The notes under the pieces: model-generated | What the model was told of the DNA's origin: nothing | Seen by the model: the letters and a program-made list of their open reading frames with translations, nothing else | Databases searched by the model: none | Source: Synechococcus sp. SynAce01 | GTDB taxonomy: Bacteria > Cyanobacteriota > Cyanobacteriia > PCC-6307 > Cyanobiaceae | Reading direction: 5' to 3' | Assembly: GCF_001885215.1 (NCBI RefSeq) | Contig: NZ_CP018091.1 | Location: forward strand, 1,488,001 to 1,552,000 | Length of the DNA: 64,000 nucleotides | In this document: one piece after another, positions 1 to 9,071 of the stretch | Layout of the letters: each line of letters starts with the position of its first letter | Numbering within the stretch: position 1 is the stretch's first letter | Position numbers and translations under genes: made by a program

Positions 1-1
1 C

Positions 2-754
2 CTGCTCGACCAGCTGGAGCTGGATTGGCGGACGCTTGCTGAAGCAACCGAAGCCCGCGACCGCGACGCCTTTCTCACCAGCCGCCGGGCTGCCTTGAGC
101 ACGATCGGCAGCGCGGAATCGTTGCTGGTGGGGCCGTTCCCCTTCGAGATCCCCGAAACGTTCGTGGCTCTGCCACGGCTGCTCGGCAGGGCCACGATCG
201 AGCTGGCCACCACCAAGGGCACCCTTACCGCCGTGGTCGACGGCTACAACGCCCCCCTCACGGCCGGGGCCTTCGTTGATCTGGTTCAGCGCGGCTTCTA
301 CGACGGCCTGCCGTTCGGCCGCGCCGAGGACTTCTATGTGCTCCAGACCGGAGATCCCATCGGCCCCGCCGATGGCTACATCGATCCCACCAGTCAGCAG
401 CAACGCCGCGTTCCTCTGGAAATCATGGTGCCCGGCGAGGACCAGCCCTTCTACAACCAGACATTCGAGGATCTGGGGATCTTCAAGGCCACCCCCGTGC
501 TTCCCTTCGCCACCAAGGGAACATTGGGCTGGGCCCACTCCGATGAGGCCCTCGACGATGGCTCGTCCCAGTTCTTTCTGTTCCTGTTTACGGCGGAACT
601 CACCCCCGCTGGCCTCAACTTGATCGACGGCCGCTACGCCGCCTTCGGCTATGTGGTCGATGGCTTTGAGGTGCTCGAGGAGCTGACCGGGAGCGATGGG
701 ATTGTTAAAGCCACCGTGCTGGAAGGGGCCGAGAACCTGCGGCCCCATGGCTGA
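2..754 (+). CDS. Cyclophilin-type peptidyl-prolyl cis-trans isomerase, 5' end outside window
   Basis: Catalyses cis-trans isomerisation of proline peptide bonds. The frame is open from base 2, so the true start lies upstream; a TTG at 95 is only an internal codon. The visible 250 residues carry the cyclophilin core: an N-terminal strand segment (RATIELATTKGTL), a GLPFGRA segment, the SSQFFLFLF block matching the family SQFFI motif, and a late LIDGRYAAFGYVVDG block. The helical segment before the core resembles the larger thylakoid-lumen cyclophilins (TLP40 type), but no targeting signal can be judged from a truncated start. Its stop overlaps the thiL start by 8 bases, implying co-transcription. 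Family call firm; compartment inferred. Confidence 0.85.
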   Translation: MLDQLELDWRTLAEATEARDRDAFLTSRRAALSTIGSAESLLVGPFPFEIPETFVALPRLLGRATIELATTKGTLTAVVDGYNAPLTAGAFVDLVQRGFYDGLPFGRAEDFYVLQTGDPIGPADGYIDPTSQQQRRVPLEIMVPGEDQPFYNQTFEDLGIFKATPVLPFATKGTLGWAHSDEALDDGSSQFFLFLFTAELTPAGLNLIDGRYAAFGYVVDGFEVLEELTGSDGIVKATVLEGAENLRPHG

Positions 755-1760
755 GGGCAGCGATCCGACCCTGGCTGACCTGGGCGAATCAGGGCTGCTG
801 GAGCGGATCGCCGCTTTTGCGCCGCCCGGACAGCTCGATGATGATGCCGCCCTGCTGCAGGAACGCAGCGGAGGTGTGCTGGTGCTCAACACCGATGTCT
901 TGGTGGAAGGCGTTCACTTCAGTGATGCCACCCTCGATCCCGAGGATCTGGGCTGGCGCGCCGCAGCCGCCAATCTCTCTGATCTGGCGGCGATGGGCTG
1001 CCAGGAGGTGATCGGACTCACCGTCGGCCTGGTGGCGCCACCCGCCACTCCGTGGAGCTGGGTGGCGGGGGTGTACCGGGGCCTGGGCCAGGCCCTCGAT
1101 CGCTATGGCGGCGATCTGTTGGGCGGCGATTGCAGCAGCGGCCAGCAGCGCCTGCTGGCGATCACCGCCCTGGGACGCCTGGGGCCGGCCGGGGCGATCC
1201 GGCGCCGCGATGGACGGCCCGGAGACCGGTTGATCAGCACCGGTCCCCATGGCCTGAGTCGGCTCGGTCTGGCGGTGCTTGGCCGGGAGCCGCTGCCGGC
1301 CTCCCTGCCCGCCAGCTTGCTGGAGCGGGGCCTGGCGGCCCACCGCCGCCCCCAACCCCGCTTCGACGCCGTGGACGCCTTGGTCGACGCCAGGCCCGCC
1401 GCTCAGCCCTGGCGGGTGGCCGGAGCCGACAGCAGTGATGGCCTGGCCGCCGCTGTCGCGGCGATTGCCCGCAGCAGCGGTTGCGATGCCCAGCTCGACC
1501 GCGGTGCCCTGCCGATGGCCGCCGGCATGGATGGTCTTGCCCAGGCCGAAGCCTGGTGTCTGGGGGGAGGTGAAGATTTCGAGTTGATCCTTGGCCTGGA
1601 TGCGGCCTGGGCCGAGGCCTTGCTCAAAGCCCTGCCTGGGGCCAGCCCGATCGGCCAGCTCTGCGCGGTTACCGGTTCAGAGGCAGGCGGACACCTGAGC
1701 TGGTGGCCCAGCGGCGAACCGCTGGATCGGCGGATGATGGGTTTCAGTCACTTTCACTGA
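747..1760 (+). CDS. thiL: Thiamine-monophosphate kinase ThiL
   Basis: Phosphorylates thiamine monophosphate to thiamine pyrophosphate with ATP, the last step of cofactor synthesis. The 337-residue protein shows family blocks in order: DDDAALL (31-37, the metal-binding DDAA motif), NTDVLVEGVHF (48-58), RAAAANLSDLAAMG (71-84), a GGDLLGGDCS block near 120, ADSSDGL in the middle and GGGEDFEL near the end. I chose the ATG at 747; an upstream ATG in frame at 696 lies inside the cyclophilin gene and adds residues unlike the family. It overlaps the cyclophilin by 8 bases and is convergent with gap2. thiC lies at the other end of the window. Confidence 0.93.
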   Translation: MAEGSDPTLADLGESGLLERIAAFAPPGQLDDDAALLQERSGGVLVLNTDVLVEGVHFSDATLDPEDLGWRAAAANLSDLAAMGCQEVIGLTVGLVAPPATPWSWVAGVYRGLGQALDRYGGDLLGGDCSSGQQRLLAITALGRLGPAGAIRRRDGRPGDRLISTGPHGLSRLGLAVLGREPLPASLPASLLERGLAAHRRPQPRFDAVDALVDARPAAQPWRVAGADSSDGLAAAVAAIARSSGCDAQLDRGALPMAAGMDGLAQAEAWCLGGGEDFELILGLDAAWAEALLKALPGASPIGQLCAVTGSEAGGHLSWWPSGEPLDRRMMGFSHFH

Positions 1761-1785
1761 AGGGCCTTGAAGTTGGCCCGGCAGG

Positions 1786-1803
1786 TCAGTCAGGCCTGAC
1801 TGA
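1786..1803. other. 18-bp perfect palindrome between convergent thiL and gap2
   Basis: TCAGTCAGGCCTGACTGA is a perfect inverted repeat in the 44-base gap between the 3' ends of thiL and gap2. As RNA it could fold into a 7-bp hairpin with a GGCC loop on either strand. No T-run follows, so it is not a standard intrinsic terminator. It may still end or stabilise both convergent transcripts, or be a protein site. Confidence 0.35.
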
Positions 1804-1804
1804 A

Positions 1805-2827
1805 TCAGGCCCAGTTGCGGGCGACAATTTCGGCCAGGTCGACGACCCGCTGGCTGTAACCCCACTCGTTGTCGTACCAGGAGATCACTTTGACCATGTT
1901 GTCGCCCATCACCAGGGTGAGGTCAGCGTCAACGATGGCTGACTCATCGGTACCGGCGTGATCAGACGAAACCAGGGGCAGATCGCAGTACTTGATGATT
2001 CCTTTCATGCCATTTTGCGAGGCATTTTTGAGGACTTCATTCACCTCTTCCTTGCTGGTGCCGCGGCTCACTTCCACCACCAGGTCCACCACCGACACGT
2101 TCGGGGTCGGAACCCGCATGGCAATGCCGTTGAGCTTCCCCTCCATCTGCGGATAAACCAACGCCACGGCCTTGGCGGCGCCAGTTGAAGTGGGCACGAT
2201 GTTGATCGCCGCAGCCCGGGCCCGGCGCAGATCGCGATGGCTTGCATCAAGAATGCGCTGGTCACCTGTATAGCTGTGGGTCGTGGTCATCGTTCCTTTG
2301 ATGATCCCGAAGTTCTGGTCAAGGACCTTGACAATCGGAGCTAGGCAGTTGGTGGTGCAACTGGCGTTGCTGAGGAGGTCGAAATCGGCATGGTTGTAAT
2401 CACCTTCGTTGACACCGACCACAAACGTGCCGATGCCGGGACCCTTGCCGGGGGCCGTGATCAAGACTTTTTTGGCGCCAGCCTGGATGTGCTTGCTTGC
2501 TCCATCTTTGTCAATGAAGACGCCTGTGGCTTCGATCACCAGATCCACTCCCCATTCTTTCCAGGGAAGGTTCAAGGGGTTGCGGTCTGAGAAGCAACGG
2601 ACCGTTTGGCCGTTGATGATGAGTGAATCTTTGGCGTAATCAACCTCAGCATTACGAATCTTGCCGAGCATCGAATCGTATTGAAGGAGATGCGCGTTGG
2701 TGTGCGGATCAGATGTGTCGTTGAGACCAACAACCTCAATATTCGTGTCAGTCCCGCGGCTCAGCCAGCAGCGCATGAAGTTGCGACCAATTCGGCCAAA
2801 TCCATTGATCGCAACACGCAAGGTCAT
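1805..2827 (-). CDS. gap2: Glyceraldehyde-3-phosphate dehydrogenase, photosynthetic NAD(P)-type (Gap2)
   Basis: Reduces 1,3-bisphosphoglycerate in the Calvin cycle; in cyanobacteria Gap2 is the anabolic NADP-using isoform. The 340-residue protein starts with the Rossmann motif [10 protein letters not shown] (7-16) and has the active-site block SNASCTTNC with catalytic Cys157. The [17 protein letters not shown] stretch is the Gap2 form rather than the glycolytic Gap1 form. The C-terminus ends without the CP12-like extension of plant GapB. Start ATG at 2827 is the family start. A TATGAT box sits 45-50 bases upstream and a GC-rich hairpin ends 7 bases before the start codon; no clear Shine-Dalgarno sequence is visible. 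Confidence 0.96.
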   Translation of the reverse strand: MTLRVAINGFGRIGRNFMRCWLSRGTDTNIEVVGLNDTSDPHTNAHLLQYDSMLGKIRNAEVDYAKDSLIINGQTVRCFSDRNPLNLPWKEWGVDLVIEATGVFIDKDGASKHIQAGAKKVLITAPGKGPGIGTFVVGVNEGDYNHADFDLLSNASCTTNCLAPIVKVLDQNFGIIKGTMTTTHSYTGDQRILDASHRDLRRARAAAINIVPTSTGAAKAVALVYPQMEGKLNGIAMRVPTPNVSVVDLVVEVSRGTSKEEVNEVLKNASQNGMKGIIKYCDLPLVSSDHAGTDESAIVDADLTLVMGDNMVKVISWYDNEWGYSQRVVDLAEIVARNWA

Positions 2828-2988
2828 GGCAACGGCGGGAAACCCGCAAACGCAATAGGTTTTGGATGCTGATCATACAGAAATGGCCTCTGGCAACCTT
2901 TCAGGGCCAGCGAGGCCAGCTCCCAGAAGCTTCTGACTGGCAGCGCTGACAAGGGGGGTCATCCACGATTAAGTTTCTGGGCGTCTGG
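2828..2988. promoter_or_regulatory. Divergent gap2/murC regulatory region with three inverted repeats
   Basis: This 161-base region separates divergent gap2 and murC. It holds a hairpin GCGGG-AAA-CCCGC at 2835-2847 in the gap2 leader, an imperfect long hairpin at 2884-2918 (TGGCCTC with TGGC, paired with GCCA and GAGGCCA), and a 12-bp perfect palindrome CAGAAGCTTCTG at 2924-2935. The palindrome and long hairpin lie upstream of the proposed gap2 -10 box and could be operators. Promoter function is inferred from gene orientation. Confidence 0.5.
2872..2877 (-). promoter_or_regulatory. Candidate gap2 -10 element (TATGAT)
   Basis: Read on the minus strand this is TATGAT, one base from the TATAAT consensus, 45-50 bases before the gap2 ATG. 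No good -35 hexamer lies 17 bases upstream, as is common for cyanobacterial promoters. A start near 2865 would put the 2835-2847 hairpin in the 5' leader. Confidence 0.45.
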
Positions 2989-4443
2989 GTGGGGCCGTTG
3001 GGACTTCTGCTTGATCGTCAGCAGCCGCTGCATTTCATTGGAATCGGTGGCATCGGCATGTCCGCGCTAGCGGTGATCCTCGTGGAGCGGGGCTTTCAGG
3101 TCAGCGGATCTGACAGCCGCGAGAGTGCCGTGGTTGAAGACCTGCGCCGTCGGGGCGTGCGCATCCACACAGCGCAGGACGCCGCTTCGTTTGAGGCCCT
3201 GTGCCAGGCCATGGCTGTTCCACCCCAGGTGGTGATCAGCACGGCGGTAAGGGAGGGCAACCCTGAGCTGGAAGCCGCCCGTGCCGCCGGTCTGCCGATC
3301 CACTACCGCTCGGATGTGCTGGCGGCCCTGATCAATGCCCAGCCTTCAATTGCTGTGGCCGGCAGCCATGGCAAAACGACTACCAGCACCCTGGTCGCCA
3401 CGCTCCTGGCCGTCACGGGCCAAGACCCCACCGCCGTGATCGGTGGGATGGTTCCGGCCTTTCAGAGCAACGCGCGGGTCGGCCAGGGACCGCTGCTGGT
3501 TGCCGAAGCCGACGAATCCGATGGCTCGCTGGTCAAGTTCAGGCCCAGCCTTGGGCTGATCACCAACCTGGAGCTGGATCACACCGACCACTACCCCAAC
3601 CTCGAAGCCTTAGTCGAGACCCTGACTGAGTTCGCCGACGGCTGTGGCCTTGTCCTGGCGAACAGCGATTGTCCGGTGCTGCGGAAACATTTCCTGCCCG
3701 GTGCCTGGTGGTCGATCGAAACGTTTGAAGGGGTGGACTTCGCCGCCCTAGCCGTCGAGGCCCATGGCGGCGGCACTGTTGCTGATTTCTATGAATCCGG
3801 GATCTGTGTGGGCCGCGTTCGCCTGCCCCTGCCCGGCCGCCACAACCTCAGCAATGCCACGGCCGCCCTGGCTGCCTGCCGGTTGCAGGGCCTGTCCTTC
3901 GCTGATTTGAGCGTCGCGATTGAATCGCTGCAGTCGCCCGGGCGCCGCTTCGACTACCGCGGCTGCCTGGACGGGCAATTGATTGTTGATGACTATGCCC
4001 ACCATCCCAGCGAGGTCGACGCCACCTTGAAGCTGGCCCATCTGATGGTGGAGAGCGGCCGCTCGCCTCTGCCTGCCACCCCCCAGCGGGTGGTGGCCGT
4101 TTTCCAACCCCATCGCTACAGCCGCACAGCGGAGTTCCTCCTCCCGTTCGCCGCAGCCCTGGCCCAGGCCGATGCGGTCTTGCTGGCACCGCTCTACAGC
4201 GCTGGCGAAGCGCCCCTTCCAGACATCTCAAGCCAGCGACTGGCCACGGAGATCCGCCTGGTTCAACCGGCGTTGCCGGTTCAAGTTGCCGCCGATCTCG
4301 ATGATCTGGCCCAGCTTGTTTGCCGTTACGGGCGCCAGGACGACCTGGTGCTGGTCATGGGCGCCGGGGATGTGAACAGTCTCTGGGACCGGTTGCAGGT
4401 CCAGCGGCAAGCGCAGGCAACGCCGCCCCCCCTGGCCGCATGA
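2989..4443 (+). CDS. murC: UDP-N-acetylmuramate--L-alanine ligase MurC
   Basis: Adds L-alanine to UDP-MurNAc in cytoplasmic peptidoglycan synthesis. The 484-residue protein has the N-terminal UDP-binding [10 protein letters not shown] (16-25), the ATP P-loop GSHGKTTT (125-132), the Mur-ligase block [10 protein letters not shown], and a C-terminal VDDYAHHP block. The start is a GTG at 2989; no ATG fits the family N-terminus. It ends in an ATGA overlap with murB, so the two are translationally coupled. Divergent from gap2. Confidence 0.95.
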   Translation: MGPLGLLLDRQQPLHFIGIGGIGMSALAVILVERGFQVSGSDSRESAVVEDLRRRGVRIHTAQDAASFEALCQAMAVPPQVVISTAVREGNPELEAARAAGLPIHYRSDVLAALINAQPSIAVAGSHGKTTTSTLVATLLAVTGQDPTAVIGGMVPAFQSNARVGQGPLLVAEADESDGSLVKFRPSLGLITNLELDHTDHYPNLEALVETLTEFADGCGLVLANSDCPVLRKHFLPGAWWSIETFEGVDFAALAVEAHGGGTVADFYESGICVGRVRLPLPGRHNLSNATAALAACRLQGLSFADLSVAIESLQSPGRRFDYRGCLDGQLIVDDYAHHPSEVDATLKLAHLMVESGRSPLPATPQRVVAVFQPHRYSRTAEFLLPFAAALAQADAVLLAPLYSAGEAPLPDISSQRLATEIRLVQPALPVQVAADLDDLAQLVCRYGRQDDLVLVMGAGDVNSLWDRLQVQRQAQATPPPLAA

Positions 4444-5369
4444 CGGCGGCTTCTCCACGGCCGGCCAGCGGCAGCTTCCAGCCTGCTGGGCTGCGCCAGC
4501 GGGTGCCGCTCCTCAACTACACCACCTGGAAAGTGGGCGGAGCGGCCGAATGGTTCGCCGAGCCCGCCGCCTGCGATGAACTGATCGCCCTGGCCCGCTG
4601 GGCCGGCAGCGAACAGCTGCCCCTGCAGCTGATCGGCGCCGGCTCGAACCTGTTGATCAGTGATGAGGGGCTCGATGGGCTGGTGATCTGCAACCGGCGC
4701 CTGCAGGGAAGCCGGCTCGATGCCAGCAGCGGCTGGCTGGAGGCCCAGGCCGGCGAACCCCTCCCCAGCCTGGCCAGGCGGGCGGCGAAGGCCGGGCTCA
4801 GTGGCCTGGAATGGGCGGTGGGCATCCCGGGCACGGCCGGCGGTGCTGCGGTGATGAATGCCGGCGCCCAGGGGGGCTGCACGGCCGAATGGCTGGAGAC
4901 GGTGACCGTGCTGGATCCGGCGGCCGGCGGTGAGCCCTTCACGCTCAAGGGCTCCGAGCTGCAGTTCGCCTATCGCCACAGCCGGCTGCAGCTGGAGCCG
5001 CTGCTGGTGCTCTCGGTCTGTTTCAGGCTCAGTGCCGGCCACGATCCAGCCGAGATCAGCCGCCGCACCACCGCCAACCTGCAGAGCCGAACCAGCAGTC
5101 AGCCCTATCACCAACCCAGCGGCGGCAGTGTTTTCCGCAACCCCGAACCGCTCAAAGCAGGCCGGCTGATCGAGGATCTCGGCCTCAAGGGCCTGGCTGT
5201 CGGCGGAGCGATGGTTTCGCCGCTGCATGCCAACTTCATCGTCAACACCGGCGAGGCCAAGGCTGGGCATATCGACCAGGTGATCCAGCAGGTGCAGGCG
5301 GCCGTGCGCGCCAGTCACCAGATCGACTTGCACCCTGAGATCAAGCGGCTCGGTCACTTCGCCCCCTAG
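4440..5369 (+). CDS. murB: UDP-N-acetylenolpyruvoylglucosamine reductase MurB
   Basis: NADPH-dependent FAD enzyme that reduces UDP-GlcNAc-enolpyruvate to UDP-MurNAc. The 309-residue product carries the FAD-binding blocks GAGSNLLI and GIPGTAGGA, then the catalytic SGGSVFRNP, whose serine is the proton donor in the family, and a C-terminal HPEIKRLG. The ATG at 4440 is chosen because it overlaps the murC stop (ATGA) and gives the family N-terminus; the reading frame extends 120 bases further back inside murC with no homologous residues. Functionally the MurB product is the MurC substrate, so the operon order fits. Confidence 0.94.
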   Translation: MTAASPRPASGSFQPAGLRQRVPLLNYTTWKVGGAAEWFAEPAACDELIALARWAGSEQLPLQLIGAGSNLLISDEGLDGLVICNRRLQGSRLDASSGWLEAQAGEPLPSLARRAAKAGLSGLEWAVGIPGTAGGAAVMNAGAQGGCTAEWLETVTVLDPAAGGEPFTLKGSELQFAYRHSRLQLEPLLVLSVCFRLSAGHDPAEISRRTTANLQSRTSSQPYHQPSGGSVFRNPEPLKAGRLIEDLGLKGLAVGGAMVSPLHANFIVNTGEAKAGHIDQVIQQVQAAVRASHQIDLHPEIKRLGHFAP

Positions 5370-5420
5370 CGGCCGGCGGGAGTGAGCTGAAGCCCAGGCC
5401 CTAGCCTGTGGGCCACACGC

Positions 5421-5765
5421 ATGTCAGGCATGGCCGGCTTCGGGCTTCCCAACTTCGGACAACTGACCGAGGCTTTCCGCAAGGCCCAGCAGATTCAGCA
5501 AGACGCCCAGAAACTCCAGGACGAGCTCGATGCCATGGAGCTGGAAGGCACCAGTGCCGATGGCCGCGCCAGTGTCTGGGTCTCAGGCAACCAGCAGCCC
5601 CTGCGGGTGCGCCTGGCGCCGGAGCTGGTGGCGGAAGGTGCCGCTGTCACCGAAGCGGCCACGTTCGAGGCACTCAAAGCCGCCTACGACCGCTCCACGG
5701 CCACGATGAAGGAGCGGATGGAGGAGCTCACCGGCGGCCTCAGCCTGCCGGGGCTGGGGGGATGA
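5421..5765 (+). CDS. YbaB/EbfC family nucleoid-associated protein
   Basis: A 114-residue protein with the YbaB layout: a Gly/Met-rich start, a long amphipathic helix (about 12-45) rich in Gln, Lys and Glu, a short beta section around 48-75, and a second helix ending in a Gly-rich tail. Family members form dimers that bind DNA. It follows murB by 51 bases and converges on rsgA with a 26-base 3' overlap. Family assignment is good; the cellular role in cyanobacteria is not defined by the sequence. Confidence 0.85.
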   Translation: MSGMAGFGLPNFGQLTEAFRKAQQIQQDAQKLQDELDAMELEGTSADGRASVWVSGNQQPLRVRLAPELVAEGAAVTEAATFEALKAAYDRSTATMKERMEELTGGLSLPGLGG

Positions 5766-6777
5766 GCTCGCTGGGGGCCTCGTCGCGGTCGCGCTCCTGG
5801 GCTTCCCCCTGCTGCGACAGGCGCCGCCGCGATGACTCCCGCCGCCGGTCGATTCTGAGCTCGGGCCGTTGGCCCGCCGGCTGCCGGCTCGCTGCTGGTG
5901 CGCGGGATTCGCCCAGCTCCTGCAGGCACTGCCGATAGATCGCGAAGCGGTCCCAGTCGGTGCCGACCCGGCAGCCCGGATCGCCTTGGTGCAGGCAATT
6001 GCTGTAGCGGCAGCCGCCTTCGGCCAGGGCTGGGGCCAGCTCCGGGAACAGGGCGGCCAGCCGGGTGGGATCAGCGGGAAGGTCCGGGCGGTTGAAGCCG
6101 GGCGTGTCGGCCAGCAGGGCACCGGGGCCCAGCGGGAACAGCTCGACATGGCGGGTGGTGTGGCGCCCCCGCTGCAGCTTCCCGCTCACCGCCGCCACCC
6201 GCAGGCTCAGGTCGGGGATCAGGGCATTGAGCAAGCTGCTCTTGCCCACCCCCGACGGCCCGCAGAGCACGGCCAGGCCTGGCCTGGCGAGCTGGCGGCG
6301 CAGGGCGAGCAGCCCTTCCCCCGTGGACAGGCTCACACTCAAGGCCTGGTAGCCCCAGCCTGCGGCCCGCTCTGTCCAGGCCAGCACAGCCTCCGGGGCC
6401 AGCAGATCGGCTTTCGAGAACACCAGCTCGACCGCCTGGCCGGTCGCCTCGGCGCTGAGCAGGAAGCGGCTGAGTTGCAGCGGATCGAGATCGGGCTCGG
6501 CCAGGGCCACCACGATCACCACCCGGTCGCAGTTGGCCACGGCCGGGCGCTCGAGCAGGCTCTGGCGTGGCCGCACCTGGGCGATGGCACCCCGCCTGGC
6601 TGGCCAGTCGATGCCGTCGAGCTCCACCCGATCACCCACGCAGACCTGCAGGCCGGTCTTGCCGAGGCGGGTCCGCCGGATGCAGAGCAGCCGTTGGATG
6701 GCTCCTGGGCCCGGGAGATCCAGCTGCACCTGGCAGAAATTGGCCTGCAGGGCCACCACCAGGCCGGAGACGACCAC
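5740..6777 (-). CDS. rsgA: Ribosome small-subunit-dependent GTPase RsgA
   Basis: Circularly permuted GTPase that acts in late 30S subunit maturation. The permuted order is visible: an OB-fold N-terminus (about 1-70), G4 as SKADL (121-125; Ser in place of the usual Asn/Thr), then G1 GPSGVGKS (173-180) and G3 DTPG (224-227), followed by the zinc site with Cys256, Cys261, His263 and Cys269. The last 50 residues are a charged low-complexity tail. Start is GTG at 6777, two bases after the stop of the TusA-like gene on the same strand. The 3' end overlaps the convergent ybaB. Confidence 0.93.
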   Translation of the reverse strand: MVVSGLVVALQANFCQVQLDLPGPGAIQRLLCIRRTRLGKTGLQVCVGDRVELDGIDWPARRGAIAQVRPRQSLLERPAVANCDRVVIVVALAEPDLDPLQLSRFLLSAEATGQAVELVFSKADLLAPEAVLAWTERAAGWGYQALSVSLSTGEGLLALRRQLARPGLAVLCGPSGVGKSSLLNALIPDLSLRVAAVSGKLQRGRHTTRHVELFPLGPGALLADTPGFNRPDLPADPTRLAALFPELAPALAEGGCRYSNCLHQGDPGCRVGTDWDRFAIYRQCLQELGESRAPAASRQPAGQRPELRIDRRRESSRRRLSQQGEAQERDRDEAPSELIPPAPAG

Positions 6778-6779
6778 GC

Positions 6780-7094
6780 CTAGGCGCCGTCGCGGCGGAT
6801 CAGTAACCGCACCGCTGCGGGGGCCTCGGCGGCGCTGATCGGGTTCTGCAGAGGGCTGGATTCGACCCAGTGTCCTTCCGATCTGAGGCCCTCGCTCACC
6901 ATCCGCTCGGGCTCGCCGCCATCGAGGTCCACCTGGAGCCAGGCGCCAGGCGCGATGGTTTCCAGCTTGAGGCGGCTGCGAATGAAATTGACCGGGCAGG
7001 GGGTGCCGCGCAGGTCGACGCTGGCCTCAGGATCAACCTGTCTTTGGGACTCTGGACCGTCCACCTTTTCATCCACCCCCTTGTCCACCGCCAT
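6780..7094 (-). CDS. TusA/SirA-like sulfurtransferase-fold protein
   Basis: A 104-residue protein with the small TusA fold: about 25 charged N-terminal residues, then DLRGTPCPVNFIRSRL with the single conserved Cys33, and a WLQVDLDGGEP strand region. Canonical TusA has CPxP at the active cysteine; here the block reads CPVN, so the second proline is missing. TusA proteins relay persulfide sulfur, for example to tRNA thiolation. The gene sits between dnaJ and rsgA, all minus strand, with spacers of 20 and 2 bases, so probably one operon. Fold is clear; sulfur-transfer activity is inferred. Confidence 0.8.
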   Translation of the reverse strand: MAVDKGVDEKVDGPESQRQVDPEASVDLRGTPCPVNFIRSRLKLETIAPGAWLQVDLDGGEPERMVSEGLRSEGHWVESSPLQNPISAAEAPAAVRLLIRRDGA

Positions 7095-7114
7095 TCAGTG
7101 CCGCTGCAACGGTC

Positions 7115-8224
7115 CTAACCGAACAGGCCTCCGAACAGGCCGCTCTTGTGGGGATGCCCCTTGTCGGAGTGGTGTCCGGCCAGTTGTTCGAGCAGCTCCC
7201 GTTCATGGCTGCTGACCTTGGTGGGAAGTTGCACCTTGATCGTGATCAGGTGATTGCCTCGCGCCACGGGATTGCCCAGCCGCGGCACCCCTTTGCCGCT
7301 GAGCGTGAGCACGGCGCCAGGTTGACTGCCGGCCGGAATCTCCATGGTTTCAGGGCCATCCACGGTGTCCACTTCGATCTTGTCGCCGAGGATGGCCTGG
7401 AGATAGTTCACCGCCACGTCGGAGTGGATGTGGATGCCTTCGCGGTGCAGCTTGTCGTGGGCCTGCACCGACAGGTAGACGTAGAGATCGCCAGGGGGGC
7501 CACCCCGCTGGCCAGCGTTGCCTTCACTGCTGACCCGCAGGCGGGTGCCGGAATCGACGCCGGCTGGAATCGTGATCCGCAGTTTCTTGCGCACCTGCTG
7601 CACCCCCTGGCCGCCGCAATCGCCGCAGGGGTTGGCAATCACCTGGCCGCTGCCTTCGCAACTGGGACAGGGGGCCACCTGGGTGAAGCTGCCGAAGGGG
7701 GTGCGGGTGGCGCGACGCACCTGGCCGGCTCCTGCGCAGGTGCCACAGGTGGTGGGGCCGCTGCCGGTCTTGGCGCCCGAGCCAGAGCAGGTGCTGCAGG
7801 TTTCCAGGTGGCGGATCTGGACGTCACGCTCCTGGCCGAACACCCCTTCGTTGAAGCTGATGTTGAGGTCGAGCCGCAGGTCGTCGCCCTGGCGGGGGCC
7901 GCGGCGACGGGGGGCGCCGCCCTGGGCCCCGCCACCGAAGCCGCTGAAGAAGGTTTCGAACAGGTCGGCGAAGCCGCCCACATCGCCCATGTCCGGCGCC
8001 CCGCCGCCGCTGACGCCGGCCTCACCGAACTGGTCGTAGCGGGCGCGGGTCTGGGGATCGCTGAGGATTTCGTAAGCCCGACCGATCTCCTTGAAGCGGT
8101 CTTCGGCCCCGGGATCCCTGTTCACATCAGGGTGATACTGACGGGCAAGACGTCGGTAGGAACGCTTGAGTGAGTCGGCATCGGCATCGCGCCCCACCCC
8201 CAGCAGGTCGTAGTAGTCGGCCAT
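7115..8224 (-). CDS. dnaJ: Chaperone DnaJ (type I Hsp40)
   Basis: Co-chaperone that stimulates the DnaK ATPase. The 369-residue protein has all type I domains: J domain with HPD at 31-33, a Gly/Phe-rich segment about 70-110, four zinc repeats ([32 protein letters not shown]), and a C-terminal substrate-binding region. Its ATG shares one base with the grpE stop (TGATG), so translation is coupled. dnaK is not in the window. No CIRCE-type repeat was found upstream of the pair. Confidence 0.96.
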   Translation of the reverse strand: MADYYDLLGVGRDADADSLKRSYRRLARQYHPDVNRDPGAEDRFKEIGRAYEILSDPQTRARYDQFGEAGVSGGGAPDMGDVGGFADLFETFFSGFGGGAQGGAPRRRGPRQGDDLRLDLNISFNEGVFGQERDVQIRHLETCSTCSGSGAKTGSGPTTCGTCAGAGQVRRATRTPFGSFTQVAPCPSCEGSGQVIANPCGDCGGQGVQQVRKKLRITIPAGVDSGTRLRVSSEGNAGQRGGPPGDLYVYLSVQAHDKLHREGIHIHSDVAVNYLQAILGDKIEVDTVDGPETMEIPAGSQPGAVLTLSGKGVPRLGNPVARGNHLITIKVQLPTKVSSHERELLEQLAGHHSDKGHPHKSGLFGGLFG

Positions 8225-8973
8225 CAGAGTGTTGCCCCATCTCCGGCTGAACTGTCCTGGCCTGCGTTGGGCTCGGCCGGGTCCGTCGTCGGGCCTGGAC
8301 CCATCGACACTTTCACCAGAGCATGGCGCAGGACCCGTCCGTCGAGCTGGTACCCACGCTGCAGCTCTTCGACGATGAAGTCTTCGGGGTAGCGCTCACT
8401 GGGCTCGCGCAGCACCGCCTCGTGCAGCATCGGATCAAACACTTCCCCCTCCACCCGCATCGGGGCCACCCCCAGCTGCTTGAACACTTTCACCAGCTGC
8501 TCGTAAAGCACCTGATAGCTGCGGTGCAGGCCCTGGGCTTCTTCGCTCTGGGGATTGAGCTGCTGCCGGGCGCGATCGAAATTGTCGACCACCGGCAGGA
8601 TTTCGCTGAGGGTGGAGCAGGTGATCTGCAGACGCAGATCCTCCTGATCCCGGCTCTGGCGCTTGCGGAAATTGTCGAAGTCGGCGGCGATCCGCATGTA
8701 CTGGCTTCGGACCGTGTCGTGTTCCAGGCGCAGGGCAGCCAGCTCCTGGGCGATCTCAGCGGCGCTGGGGGCGCCACTGCCCCGGTCCGCGCCTGGCTCC
8801 TCCGCAGGATCTGGGCCACCCGCAGGCTTGCCCTGTTGATCACTCTGAGAGCCGCCTGCGGGTTGTTCACCCCCGGCTACAACGGGGGAATCGATCGTCT
8901 GGGGATGGCCATCTTGCAGGGCATCCGCCTCGGCGAACGGTTCCCGACCAATGGGTGAGGCTTCTCCACTCAT
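8224..8973 (-). CDS. grpE: Nucleotide exchange factor GrpE
   Basis: Exchanges ADP for ATP on DnaK. The 249-residue protein has a disordered acidic, Gly/Pro/Gln-rich N-terminus of about 70 residues, a long coiled-coil (about 75-140) containing ADFDNFRKR, and the C-terminal beta domain with [10 protein letters not shown]. First gene of grpE-dnaJ-tusA-rsgA on the minus strand. It is divergent from pilB across 98 bases in which I recognise no CIRCE or other heat-shock operator. Confidence 0.95.
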   Translation of the reverse strand: MSGEASPIGREPFAEADALQDGHPQTIDSPVVAGGEQPAGGSQSDQQGKPAGGPDPAEEPGADRGSGAPSAAEIAQELAALRLEHDTVRSQYMRIAADFDNFRKRQSRDQEDLRLQITCSTLSEILPVVDNFDRARQQLNPQSEEAQGLHRSYQVLYEQLVKVFKQLGVAPMRVEGEVFDPMLHEAVLREPSERYPEDFIVEELQRGYQLDGRVLRHALVKVSMGPGPTTDPAEPNAGQDSSAGDGATL

Positions 8974-9071
8974 GCTGACTTAACCGCCAATCGCTCCTAG
9001 ACATGTTGGACGCCAGAGCGTGCCTCCCACAAGCGGCGGAAGCCCGCACCTCCTGAACACCCCCAGCGGCC

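Noticed and set aside
8974-9071. Possible CIRCE or heat-shock operator before grpE
   Set aside because: No TTAGCACTC-N9-GAGTGCTAA or close variant is present in the 98 bases.
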